DNA of 64,000 nt, taken from NCBI GenBank assembly GCA_964502005.1, contig CAZCUX010000017.1, positions 75,861-139,860 of the forward strand. The letters are read 5' to 3'. Both the position numbers and the translations under genes were made by a program. Shown in pieces: positions 24,396 to 33,900 of the stretch (its first letter is position 1; the number at the start of each line of letters is the position of its first letter). Source of the DNA: CAJWOS01 sp964502005 (lineage in GTDB: Bacteria > Myxococcota_A > UBA796 > UBA2385). The notes below the pieces were generated by a model, which saw only the letters and a list, made by a program, of their open reading frames with translations, had not been told where the DNA came from and ran no database searches.

Positions 24396-26465
24396 TTAGT
24401 CTTCGGCGTCGGTGCTTTGGGTTTGCAGGCGCGCGCCGGTCGGCTTGCGGCTTGTTTGCAGTGGAACTCCCAGCACGGCCGACAAGGTGTCGTGGAGGTC
24501 GGCGGTGGTAAACGGCTTGGGCAATACGCGCCGAATGCCGATTTTCGCCAATGACGGGCTGTCGGACTCCCACGCATTGCCCGACATCAACACGACCGGC
24601 AGGTGGGGGCGAAGAAGTTGGAGCTGGGCGGCCAATTCTTCCCCCGATGCGCCAGGCATACGGCTGTCGGTGAGCACGATGTCGGCCTCAAAGCCTTGGA
24701 CCGTGAGGATGTCGATTGCATCGGCCGCGCTGGTGGCGAGGCGAAGGTCGACGCGGGTGCGCCGCAGCATACGCTTGGCGACATCTCGGATGCGGGGTTC
24801 ATCGTCCACGACGAGCAGGCGCGGGACGGAATCGGGTGGGAGACCGGCTTTCGGACCTTCGCGCGTGGGGGCGATGGGGGCGGCGGACGGCGGCAGGGCC
24901 ACAAGAACGGCGGTGCCTTGGCCTTCGCCCGTCGCGAGGGTGAGCGCTCCGGCCATCGACACGATTCGTTTTACACAAATCGGCAGGCCCAGCCCCGTGC
25001 GACCTTCGGCGCGGTGTGTGGTAACAAAAGGTTCAAATGCGGACTTGGCGTCGGCCAACGACATGCCCGGCCCGGTGTCGGTGAGGAGCACCCACACCCA
25101 GTCGGGGGGGATAGGGCCCAGAGCACCGTGCTGCACGCGATGGGGGAGAGCGAGCTCCGGCGGGGGACCCGTACCGCCGGTGAGGCGAAGGTGACCGGGC
25201 TGGTTGCCGAATGACTGAACCCCATTCAGTGCGAGGTTGGCCAAGGTTTGAAAGAGCAGAAGTTCGTCGGCCAGGGCATAAAGCTGCGGGGGGACGTCGC
25301 CGACCTCTAGTCGGGTGCATGGATGGGCGACCGCGCGCACCAAGGTGGCGACGCGCTCCATCATGTTGGCCACCGAAACCGCGCGCACATCGGCCAGCGC
25401 GGGGCCTGCATAGGCGAGTGTTTGCCGTACCAGTCCGACCGCTTGGCGTGCGCTTTCGACGAGGGCATCGGCGTCTGCGCGGTTGGGGTCTTCGGCAGCC
25501 AACGACGACTGGAGGTGCGCGCCCCGAAGCTGTATGGGTTCGAGGACTTGGTGGAGGTCGTGGGCGAGGGTATTTGCCATTCGCCCGAGTGCATCGAGCT
25601 TTTCCGTCTCCTGGAACTGCTCTCTGGCTCTCGCCTCGCGCGCTTCGGCTGCTTTGCGTTGCTCGATTTCGGCGAGGAGCGTTTCCTGCACGTGGAGCAG
25701 GTGCTGCTGCTTGGCCTCTAGTTGTTGTTGGAGGCCGGTGGATTCGTGCAGGGATTTGGACAGGCCTTCTACAACAGCGAGGAGCGCCGTGCCGACTGCC
25801 GCTGCGGTGAGGAGCGTATTTCCACCCAAGACCCCCCACATGAGCTGCGGATGGGGCGGCGCGACATCCTGGGGAGCGATGTGCCCGCGGGCGGCGAATG
25901 CGGCGAACGTGAGCGTGGCGAGGCCGATGGCATGGAGAAAGCGCAAACGCCCGCGAAGAACCGCGGCGAGTCCGACGAATGCGCCCATCCAGATGAAGCC
26001 CGCGCCTTGGGAGCCAATTTCGGCCAAAAGGGTAGTGGAGAGGACAAAAAGCGTGACAAGCAGGGCGTCTGCGCGATGACGGTGGGCGAGGGAGTTCCAG
26101 CGCCACAGCAATGCGACCAGTGCCGTACTGCCGAGGTCGAGCGCGAGAATCGACCATGCTTCGGTGGCGATGCAGGCGTAGACGCTGGGCACCAACGCGA
26201 CGAGCGAAAACGCAAGCAGGGTGGAGAGGATGCGCTGCAGTGTGTGTGCGCGCCAGTGTTCGAGCCCTGGCTCCTCGGGGACGCCCTCGCCGGGGGACAA
26301 TCGCCCTCGCCACCCTCCGCGCGTTGGCGGCGGCGATGGGTCGGCGTCTGGAGGTGGGGCGGAGGGCAGCAACAAAGGCTCCGATTCGTTGCAAGAGGTG
26401 GTTTGATAACATGTGTGAGATAACAACTGATATAGAACAACTGTCATCAAATGTCGAAACCACAC
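24396..26465 (-). CDS. Hybrid sensor histidine kinase with receiver domain
   Basis: Up to 689 residues. The start is uncertain: GTG 26465, ATG 26447 or a TTG inside the Pro-rich leader are all possible. Five to six membrane segments are followed by a coiled coil, a HisKA box (GRMANTLAHDLHQVLEP, phospho-His in the LAHDL box), a HATPase with NLALNGVQS, DTGPGMS and GRTGLGLPI, and a receiver (VVDDEP, phospho-Asp in VLTDSRMPG, LPKPF). This is the FixL/NtrB-like group with a C-terminal receiver seen often in myxobacteria. No sensor domain beyond the membrane part and no adjacent partner regulator are evident. Confidence 0.88.
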   Translation of the reverse strand: MWFRHLMTVVLYQLLSHTCYQTTSCNESEPLLLPSAPPPDADPSPPPTRGGWRGRLSPGEGVPEEPGLEHWRAHTLQRILSTLLAFSLVALVPSVYACIATEAWSILALDLGSTALVALLWRWNSLAHRHRADALLVTLFVLSTTLLAEIGSQGAGFIWMGAFVGLAAVLRGRLRFLHAIGLATLTFAAFAARGHIAPQDVAPPHPQLMWGVLGGNTLLTAAAVGTALLAVVEGLSKSLHESTGLQQQLEAKQQHLLHVQETLLAEIEQRKAAEAREARAREQFQETEKLDALGRMANTLAHDLHQVLEPIQLRGAHLQSSLAAEDPNRADADALVESARQAVGLVRQTLAYAGPALADVRAVSVANMMERVATLVRAVAHPCTRLEVGDVPPQLYALADELLLFQTLANLALNGVQSFGNQPGHLRLTGGTGPPPELALPHRVQHGALGPIPPDWVWVLLTDTGPGMSLADAKSAFEPFVTTHRAEGRTGLGLPICVKRIVSMAGALTLATGEGQGTAVLVALPPSAAPIAPTREGPKAGLPPDSVPRLLVVDDEPRIRDVAKRMLRRTRVDLRLATSAADAIDILTVQGFEADIVLTDSRMPGASGEELAAQLQLLRPHLPVVLMSGNAWESDSPSLAKIGIRRVLPKPFTTADLHDTLSAVLGVPLQTSRKPTGARLQTQSTDAED

Positions 26466-26918
26466 AACCGGTCGGTTGAACTATCGGTCGCCTACACCGA
26501 GACCCTAGAGACCAACCGCGGGGATTTTGCGGTTGAACCCGTCGCCGATTCGTTGGGCAGGGTCGTGAAAGGGCGAGCGCACGTCGCTTTCGCCGAAAAT
26601 CGGATCTCCACCTTTCCCATCCGGCCCTAGGAATGTCCGTTGCGGGAAGAATGGCGTGCAGGACTACATTTTGGGCGTGATGATGGTGTCTGGCCGTCGC
26701 CCATGCCCGCGTGGTGCTGCTGCTGTCCACATCGAATGCGCTGATTTGGCGCAGGAGAATCGACCCTTTTGGCGTGCGTCGCTGACGCGATGCCGCAGCG
26801 ACGGCGTCTTCTTTGGTGTTGCGCGCGGGGAGGAGAGCCGCGGCCTGTCTTCTTCGGCGCTTCGGTCGGACGAAGCCCGCGAGGTACGATAGAGCGTTTG
26901 GGATTTTGGGAGCGCGCG
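26466..26918. other. Divergent intergenic region between kinase and desaturase
   Basis: A stretch of 453 nt that should hold two promoters. A palindrome ACCGGTCGGT lies about 26467-26476. In-frame sequence upstream of the desaturase start stays open to 26769 but is Arg/Cys-rich and unlike any desaturase, so it is treated as leader. Nothing else recognised. Confidence 0.35.
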
Positions 26919-27833
26919 TTGATTCCTTCGCCTACTACGTCTTCGCCTGCAGCATCGGGCGCGGCAGAAACAGACTCCGCGTCGGGCATTCAAGTGGCCG
27001 GCCATACGATTGCGTCTGCTTCGTCGATGGGTGTTCGGCGTCGCTTGATGCAGTATGGGCTGCTCAACTTGGTCGGTTTGTGCTTCCCCCTCGTGACCGG
27101 TGTGTCGACGTGGTCCTTGGCCTTGGCCTTCGTCACCTACATTCTGGGTATGTTTGGGGTCACGGCAGGCTACCACCGCTATTTTTCCCACCGCACCTTC
27201 AAGACCAGTCGGGCGTTTGCGTTTGTGCTCGCGTTCTTGGCGCAAGCGACGGGGCAAAAGGGCGTCATCTGGTGGGCGCGAAACCATCGTCACCACCACC
27301 GGTACAGCGACAAGCCCGAAGACCTTCACTCTCCGATTTTGCGCGGTTTTTGGTACTCGCACTTTATCTGGGTGTTTGACGACGCCGGGCATCGAAAGTC
27401 CCAGACCGTGTCGGACTTGGAGCGTGTGCCCGAGTTGGTCTGGTTGGATGAGAACTGGCTTGTGCCGCCGTTGTTGACGGGTTTGTTCTACTGGCAAGTG
27501 TTTGGGCTAGAGGGTGCTGCCGTCGGGTTCTTTTTTACGATGATTCTCCTCCACCACGGCACGTTCACCATCAACAGCCTGACGCATGTGTGGGGCTCGC
27601 GCACCTACGACACGCCCGATTCAAGTCGCAACAACTTCTGGCTGGCCCTCATCACGCTCGGCGAAGGATGGCACAACAACCACCACTACTACATGCGCAG
27701 CACGCGCCAGGGATTTGAGTGGTGGCAAATCGACATCACCTACATGATGTTGCGGGGGCTCGCCCGCCTTGGAATCGTGTGGGATTTGCGGGAGCCACCA
27801 CCCGCGTTGCTGCGTCAAAACCGCATCGGCTGA
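26919..27833 (+). CDS. Acyl-CoA or acyl-lipid fatty acid desaturase
   Basis: About 304 residues from a TTG at 26919 with GGAG upstream; ATG 27027 is an alternative start. Four membrane segments carry the three His boxes of the membrane di-iron delta-9 desaturase class: HRYFSH, HRHHHRYSD and HNNHHYY, with the final EGWHNNHH context typical of stearoyl-CoA-type enzymes. It would introduce a cis double bond into membrane fatty acids using O2 and an electron donor, adjusting fluidity. A second, distinct desaturase is encoded at 47131-48075. No donor gene is adjacent. Confidence 0.88.
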   Translation: MIPSPTTSSPAASGAAETDSASGIQVAGHTIASASSMGVRRRLMQYGLLNLVGLCFPLVTGVSTWSLALAFVTYILGMFGVTAGYHRYFSHRTFKTSRAFAFVLAFLAQATGQKGVIWWARNHRHHHRYSDKPEDLHSPILRGFWYSHFIWVFDDAGHRKSQTVSDLERVPELVWLDENWLVPPLLTGLFYWQVFGLEGAAVGFFFTMILLHHGTFTINSLTHVWGSRTYDTPDSSRNNFWLALITLGEGWHNNHHYYMRSTRQGFEWWQIDITYMMLRGLARLGIVWDLREPPPALLRQNRIG

Positions 27834-28030
27834 AGACTTGCACGACGCGGGAGCGACGGGGTGGGATCCGATTGCACGCGGAGGGGAAAAAATAGGCGTT
27901 CTGACCATGCCGTCTATCTTTGTTGTAATCATGGCTTTTTTGAATGTGACGGCAGCGCACGACCGAGGTGCGTATGTCCTCGGCCGGTCGATAGACGGGT
28001 CTACTTAGAAGCTGCGTCGGGTAGGATGCG

Positions 28031-29140
28031 ATGTGGCTCCGGAGTCGGGTGGCCGACCGAGCTGAGGAGAAGCAAGTGCCAGGACGCATCCGCCGACCCG
28101 TTGCCCGCCCGCCCGCGCGTCCGCCGGGCCTTCCGCCGCGCGATTCCAAGCCCGCGGCTCCCGGAATGGGGGACACGTCACGTTCCAACGAAGAGGCGGT
28201 AGCGCAGCTTCCGACCCAGCGCGCTTCGCTCGAGGTCAAGCGGGGGGACACCCTGTGGGGGCTCGCCGCGCGCCACCTGGGCAACGGGGGCCGGTGGCAA
28301 GAACTCGCACAGGAAAACGGTCTGAAGGCACCCTACACGCTGGTTCCGGGGCAAACCCTGGTATTGCCGTCCACCGGAGACAAAGCCCCCAAAGCAGATG
28401 TCCCCGCAGCACCGCTGCAAGCGCCCGCCACGGGCGACGCCACAACAGAGCGGGACGAAGCGGAGCGTCTCCGGCAGCGCACCTTGTCCGAGCAAGAAAC
28501 GCCCATTTCTAAGCTCGGTACGCTCGGCCGGGGCACCAAGGGCGATGCGGGCAAGTGGATACAGTCCCAGCTTGTGCAGCATGGCGCCGATATTCAGGTG
28601 GACGGCGCGTTCGGCGTAAAGACCGAGGATATGGTCCGCGCGTTCCAGTTCGCGAATGGCATCGCGGTCACCGGAAAGGTCGACCGCTTGACCGGTGGCT
28701 TGTTGGCGTCGCCGACCGCGAAAGGCATTGACCAAGCGCGTCTGGCCGACGTTCCGGGCATCGCCATCGGCAAGTTTGACACCTACGATGCAGGCAAAAA
28801 GACGGGCGAGACCGATGTCGTGCTGCTGGATGGCGTGCGGCTCGCGGCCTGGATGGTGCCCCATTGGGTGAAGATGCGCGATGCTGCATCTGCCGACGGT
28901 GTGCGGCTTCAGTTCAACTCGTCGCGCTCCGGTTTTCGCACGCCCCAAGACCAAGCGGATTTGTATCGCCGCTATGGCTCGCCCCGCGCCGTAGCGCCGG
29001 GATGGTCGAACCACCAAGACGGGCATGCCATCGACCTTGTGATGACTCCCGACGTCAAGGCGTGGATGGCGCGGCGTGCGGGTGAGTTTGGTTTCGTGCG
29101 GCCGACGTACGAAGACTGGCATTGGGAATACCGCGGATAG
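28031..29140 (+). CDS. LysM / peptidoglycan-binding / VanY-type D,D-carboxypeptidase
   Basis: A protein of 369 residues. After an Arg/Pro-rich N-terminus (no signal peptide) comes a LysM domain (about 68-115; VKRGDTLWGLAARHLG...LVPGQTLVLP), a charged linker, a PG_binding_1 domain (about 160-230; IQVDGAFGVKTEDMVRAFQ) and a peptidase M15/VanY domain (about 270-369) with SGFRTPQDQADLYRRYG, the Zn motif HQDGHAIDL and the final DWHWEY. It should cut D-Ala-D-Ala ends of peptidoglycan peptides. Two wall-binding domains and no export signal fit an endolysin-like or effector-type enzyme released by lysis or a contractile system. No phage or secretion genes flank it. Confidence 0.85.
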   Translation: MWLRSRVADRAEEKQVPGRIRRPVARPPARPPGLPPRDSKPAAPGMGDTSRSNEEAVAQLPTQRASLEVKRGDTLWGLAARHLGNGGRWQELAQENGLKAPYTLVPGQTLVLPSTGDKAPKADVPAAPLQAPATGDATTERDEAERLRQRTLSEQETPISKLGTLGRGTKGDAGKWIQSQLVQHGADIQVDGAFGVKTEDMVRAFQFANGIAVTGKVDRLTGGLLASPTAKGIDQARLADVPGIAIGKFDTYDAGKKTGETDVVLLDGVRLAAWMVPHWVKMRDAASADGVRLQFNSSRSGFRTPQDQADLYRRYGSPRAVAPGWSNHQDGHAIDLVMTPDVKAWMARRAGEFGFVRPTYEDWHWEYRG

Positions 29141-29184
29141 CGCCCATCGGCATCGCGGGGGCGGCCACCTGCCGCCGAACGTGT

Positions 29185-30669
29185 CTACGCACCCGCCTTC
29201 CCGGCCTCTATCGACGAAATCCGCACCTTGAGCGCGTGAACGCCGACCCGCAGCGCGCGCGCCATGTCCACGACGTCGTCGGCGTGTTGGGCGCGGGCGG
29301 CTTCGATGTCTTCGGCGGATAGGTCCACCGCGCGCCGAATCCCAAGGCGGTTCATGTGCGCGCGGAGGGTGTTTCGGGCCATTTGTAATGCTTGGGCGGC
29401 GGGGTCTACCCGGTAGTCATGGTCGGCCAACGCCGCGATAATTCGCGCATCATCGGACTCGGGTGTGCCGCGCGCGCTGGCGGGCCGATACATCGCGGGA
29501 GGAAGTGTAGAAAGCGACCGCGTGCGGCAATGCACCGCCATCCACTGCGCGACGCTGCGGAGTTCTCGAACGTTTCCCGGCCAGTGCCAGTCGAGCAGGG
29601 CTTGAATGGTTTGCGGTTCGAGCCAGCCGGGTTGGTCGGGAGGGCTATCGAGCAAACGCGGCGCGTCTTCACCGAGTTCTTGGCGCAAGAACACGAGCAA
29701 CAACGCGGGGATGTCCTCGATTCGTTCTCGGAGCGGTGGCAGCCAGATGGTGTGTCCGCTGAGCCGGTGAAAGAACGCTGCGCGAAAGCGCCCAGCGGAT
29801 TGTTGGGCTTCGAGATTGGCGTCGGTGGCGGCGACAACGCGCACGTCGCATACCACCGGCGGGCCGCCGAGCGGTTGGACTTCGCCCGTGTCGAGGGCCC
29901 GCAACAACGCCGCTTGAATGTCGACGCTGGCCTCTCCCACTTCATCGAGAAACAGCGTGCCCCCTTTGGCTTGGCCGAATGCGCCGCCCGAAGCCCCCAC
30001 AGCGCCGGTAAATGCCCCGCGGGAGTGTCCAAAAAGCTGCGCGACGACGGTATCGGGAGACAAGGCCGCGAGGTTGATTGCGACGAAGGGTTTGTGGGCG
30101 CGCGCACTACAACGGTGAAGCGCATGCGCCACCCGCTCCTTGCCGGTGCCTGTTTCCCCGCGCAGCAGCACGGGATGGTCGGTAGGGGCGAGCAAAGCGA
30201 CGGATGCGCGAAGGTCTGCGAGCGCGGGGCCTTCGATGCCCATGTCCGGGAGGACCGGCGCGTGGCCGGGCGCTGCGTAGCGAAGGCGAACGAGCAACCA
30301 CACCTGGTTCGACAGCGCAACCACCAGGCCAGCGCGGGCCTTGGGCAACGGGATGGCGTGGTGGGGGGCTATCTGTTGGTCGACACGAATCGCCCGCCCG
30401 TCGCCCGAGGTGATGTCGACCGCCTCCGCACGGAGCGTGAGAAACACGGGGCGACGCGATACCAAGCGCGTATCGAGGGCGGCCTTGCACGTTGACCCCG
30501 AAAAGGCGGGCCACGAACGGTGAATGCCGCGTGCGGCGTCTTCCGGCGCGAGGATGCAGTGGTCACCGATGCGTGCGGGGCTGGGGTGCGCGAGCACGGT
30601 CATCGCGAAGACGGGCGACGGGGCCTGTGGGCGCGTCCAATAGGGAATTTCGTCAATCGTAGTGGACAT
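29185..30669 (-). CDS. Sigma-54-dependent transcriptional activator (AAA+), FHA-like N-terminus
   Basis: A protein of 494 residues. The N-terminal ~135 residues look like a degenerate FHA or similar beta domain (IHRSWPAFSGST). The AAA+ core has Walker A GETGTGKE, the sigma-54 contact loop GAFTGA, Walker B GTLFLDEVGE and the arginine-finger region LRERIEDIP. The C-terminus has a Fis-type helix-turn-helix (VDPAAQALQMARNTLRAHMNRLGI), followed by an extra ~45-residue tail. An FHA domain would recognise phospho-Thr, so control by a Ser/Thr kinase is attractive; a large kinase gene is divergent from it, 275 nt away. Family function is established; the kinase link is inferred. Confidence 0.9.
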   Translation of the reverse strand: MSTTIDEIPYWTRPQAPSPVFAMTVLAHPSPARIGDHCILAPEDAARGIHRSWPAFSGSTCKAALDTRLVSRRPVFLTLRAEAVDITSGDGRAIRVDQQIAPHHAIPLPKARAGLVVALSNQVWLLVRLRYAAPGHAPVLPDMGIEGPALADLRASVALLAPTDHPVLLRGETGTGKERVAHALHRCSARAHKPFVAINLAALSPDTVVAQLFGHSRGAFTGAVGASGGAFGQAKGGTLFLDEVGEASVDIQAALLRALDTGEVQPLGGPPVVCDVRVVAATDANLEAQQSAGRFRAAFFHRLSGHTIWLPPLRERIEDIPALLLVFLRQELGEDAPRLLDSPPDQPGWLEPQTIQALLDWHWPGNVRELRSVAQWMAVHCRTRSLSTLPPAMYRPASARGTPESDDARIIAALADHDYRVDPAAQALQMARNTLRAHMNRLGIRRAVDLSAEDIEAARAQHADDVVDMARALRVGVHALKVRISSIEAGKAGA

Positions 30670-30859
30670 AAAGAATCTCAGAGGGCCGCAGCCGACACAG
30701 CACCGGAAGAATCACGAGGTGGAGTGATACCAAACGTCCTGTATCGGTCAGATAACGAAAAATACGCCTAACAAAAACCGCAAATTTCGTATAAAAATGT
30801 CGATGTTCGTTCGGACGGGCCAACACGGTCTCTACAGGATTTCTTGGTGCGTACCCGAA

Positions 30860-30873
30860 TGAATGGCGATTCA
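30860..30873. repeat. Intergenic dyad TGAATGGCGATTCA, copy 2 of 3
   Basis: Lies in the 275-nt divergent region between the sigma-54 activator and the Ser/Thr kinase, 72 nt before the kinase ATG. Identical to the copies at 10856 and 35163; here and at 35163 it is preceded by ATGA-type context and GTAC. Confidence 0.5.
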
Positions 30874-30944
30874 GTCCACCTGCTTTGCAGAAACAAGATG
30901 GTCCTTGCTGGTTTTCCGTTTCTTGTTGCGCCCTTGGTGATTCG

Positions 30945-33900
30945 ATGAGTACGCCCGTGTGCTCACGTCGGATTGGCTCGTTGAGCGGGCCATTTGCGTG
31001 GGTTTGCGTGCGGTGTGGTCGGCAGGTGTCCGCGGGCGACGGTCCCGCGCGCGGATTTTATTGTCCCAGAACATCCCAAATCAACGCGTCCACGGTGGAT
31101 GAGGATGAGCTTGGGGGTGACCGAAGCGAGGTCCTCCACGACGAAGACCGCCCGTATGTGCTCGTCGAGGAGCTGGGCCGCGGCGGCATGGGTGTCGTAT
31201 ATCGCGCGCGTGCTGCGACAACGGGGGACGAAGTGGCGCTCAAGCTCCTGGGCGAAGGCGCGTCGCCCGTGCGCCAAGCGCGGTTCAACCGGGAAGCGGA
31301 CTTGTTGGCTGCGGTGGAAGACGACGGAGTCGTCAAGATTTTGGACCGCGGCACCATCGGCACGGGTGGGCGTTGGTTTGCGATGGAGTTGGTGGAAGGC
31401 CCCACGCTTGCGGAATTGTTGGCTGAAGACGTCCAAGTGGCGCCCGTTGAACGACAGCGCTTGTTGCTCGCGTTTTGTGAAACACTCGCGCGGCTTCATT
31501 CGCGGGGAATCTGCCATCGCGACCTCAAGCCCTCCAATGTGCTCGTAACGGTGGATGGACAGCCAAAGATTTCCGACTTTGGCCTCGCGCTCGACATTGC
31601 GGGCGATACGCGACACACACGCACGGGGCAAGGGCTCGGCACGCCGGCTTATATGGCGCCTGAAGTGCTGGGCGCCGACCATGAACCCGACTGGCTGCGC
31701 GCGGATGTGTATTCGGCGGGGCTCGTGTTGGCGGAGTGGATGTCGGGGCGCCAAGGTCGGCATCGGTCGGCCGGGCGCTTGCTCGACGGGCGGCTATGGC
31801 TCGACACCGTGCGGGACCAGCTCCCCCCGGCATTGGGGGGCATTTGTGCGCGCGCGACCGCATTCGACCCCGCCGACCGCTATGCGGACGGGCAGGCCTT
31901 GTTGGCCGATGTGTTGCGCTGGACCCAAGGCGAAATGCCGGTGCGGCGCCGTCGCTCCGCTGCGCGCTGGCTGGCAGGACGCTCTACCCGCGTCGGTTTG
32001 GCGGCGTTGGCGGTATGCCTTGCCGTCGTGCTGGGGTATTTCGCGCGACTTACCGTGGCCCGCGTCCAGGCCGAGCGAGCTGCCGCGACGGCGCTTGCGA
32101 ATGTAGAAGCGCGTTGGAACCGCCTCGCAGCCGGGGGCGATGCCGAAGCCGCGCGTCGTTTGGTTGAAGCCTGGGCCTCCCAGCCCGAGGTGCAAGGCAC
32201 AGACGCCTTGGCGCGCGGATGGCTGCATTGGGGGGAGTTCTGCCGCAGGTCGTCGTTGCAGGGCGCACGGGGAGCGCTGGCCGCGGCGATGGTCAACGCC
32301 CGCACCGACGACACGCGCCGCGCCGCGACCCAAGCATTGCTAGAAAATCTCGAAGATGAAGGCGACTGGATTCGACTTTCCCAGCTTATTTTCCATCTCG
32401 ACGAAACCGGGGCGGACTCCCTCATCGAGCCCCGGCTGCGCTTGCAGGTGGCCCTCGCTATCCGTCAGTTCGCCGACGCCACGGCGCAAATGGACGCGGA
32501 CGACCCCCGCGCCTTGGCGATACGCACGCTCGCAAACGCAGAGCCCGTGCAGGCGTTCAATCCGCCGCAAGCGGTGCCTTGTCCCACCGGCGACCTCCTG
32601 ACCTTCGCGCAAGTGGGCGATGTGTGGCTGGGCGGCTCGCGCGGTTGGGACCGCTCTTTGGTCGCGTTCGCACCGCCTTCGTGTGAGCGCGCGCCCGCAG
32701 ACCCGGGCACCGATGGGTGGCAGTCGTGGATTCAGGCGGTCGCTGCGGCGGATGTCGATGGAGATGGCGTAGACGAAGCGGTGCTCGGCATGGGGCCCGG
32801 CGATGCGTATGGCGTGCGGGTGCTGCGAAACGTCGAGGGGCAGTTTGAGGCGCTGGTCGACATGATGGTGCTCGGAAACGTGACGGGCGTCACGGGCTGG
32901 CGTCGCAGCGATGGGTCCACCGCGATTGTCGCGGTGACCTCGCCGAGAAACCCAAGCTCGCGTGTGTTTCCAACATCCGGGCAGCCACCCTTGCCGCCCG
33001 GAATTCATGTATTGCGATGGAATGGCGCGGGTTTGGAGGTCGAGTACTCGATACCTGCGCCCCATTGGAACGGTGGTCCCGTTGTGCCGTTCTCCGTACA
33101 AGTCGCCGATATCGACGGTGATGGCGACGAAGACGTCGTCGTGGGGGCAGAAGAGTGGGTTGGCCTGCTGCTGGATGCGCCCGACCATCCGTTTGTTTGG
33201 ATGGGAGACATGCGCCTGATTGAGATTGTGCAATGGGACAGCGACCCAGCCGCGGAATTGCATGTACGCATTCGCGCGGAAGATTCGATGTTGGGGGCGG
33301 GGACGCAACCGCTGCCCACGTCGCCCTTGGGCGGCACAACCAAGGTCGACCTCTACTCGGATGACCCCTTATGGGCGCAAATCCGTATCATGGCCGACTT
33401 GGGCCTGGTGGACGAAGCGGCCGACCGACTGGCCTGGATTGGAATGCTGCGCCTGGGCGACGAAGGGGCGGCGGCGTGGCGCCAGGCGGCGTTGTTGTGG
33501 CAAGACACGGACCCCGTGCGGTCTGCCGAGGCGTGGGCTGCCGCCACCCGCGATGGCGACGCGGCCTCGTTGCTGCCCGCATTGACGGGCCTTTGGTCCA
33601 CGGGGCGGGTCGAAGCGGCCAATGCGCTGTTGGAAGAAGCGCGCTCGCGGGGGCTTGCGGCGTCCGTCGAGGCGGAGGTGGACGCGCTCGAGATGCAGAC
33701 ACCCGTGTCTCTCGATGCAGCGGAGCAACGCGACAAGTGGGAGCTGCGGGCCCCGTATGCGCGGCTGCGGGCTGAAGGGCGCCTCGACATCGAGGTTCCG
33801 CTCGGCATCACGGATGTGGCTGCATTTCCCTTGCGACGCACCGAAGGTCCGCTGGGGGTGCATCTTCACGGCACGTTGTTGCGCAATGAATGGGCGAGCG

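Noticed and set aside
25033..26730. 565-codon minus-strand frame across the hybrid kinase gene
   Set aside because: Arg/Pro/His-rich shadow in another frame of a gene with clear kinase domains.
30670..30944. Sigma-54 (-24/-12) promoter for the Ser/Thr kinase gene
   Set aside because: I checked for GG-N10-GC with TGGC/TTGC context; the only TTTGCA (30885-30890) lacks a GG at the right distance.
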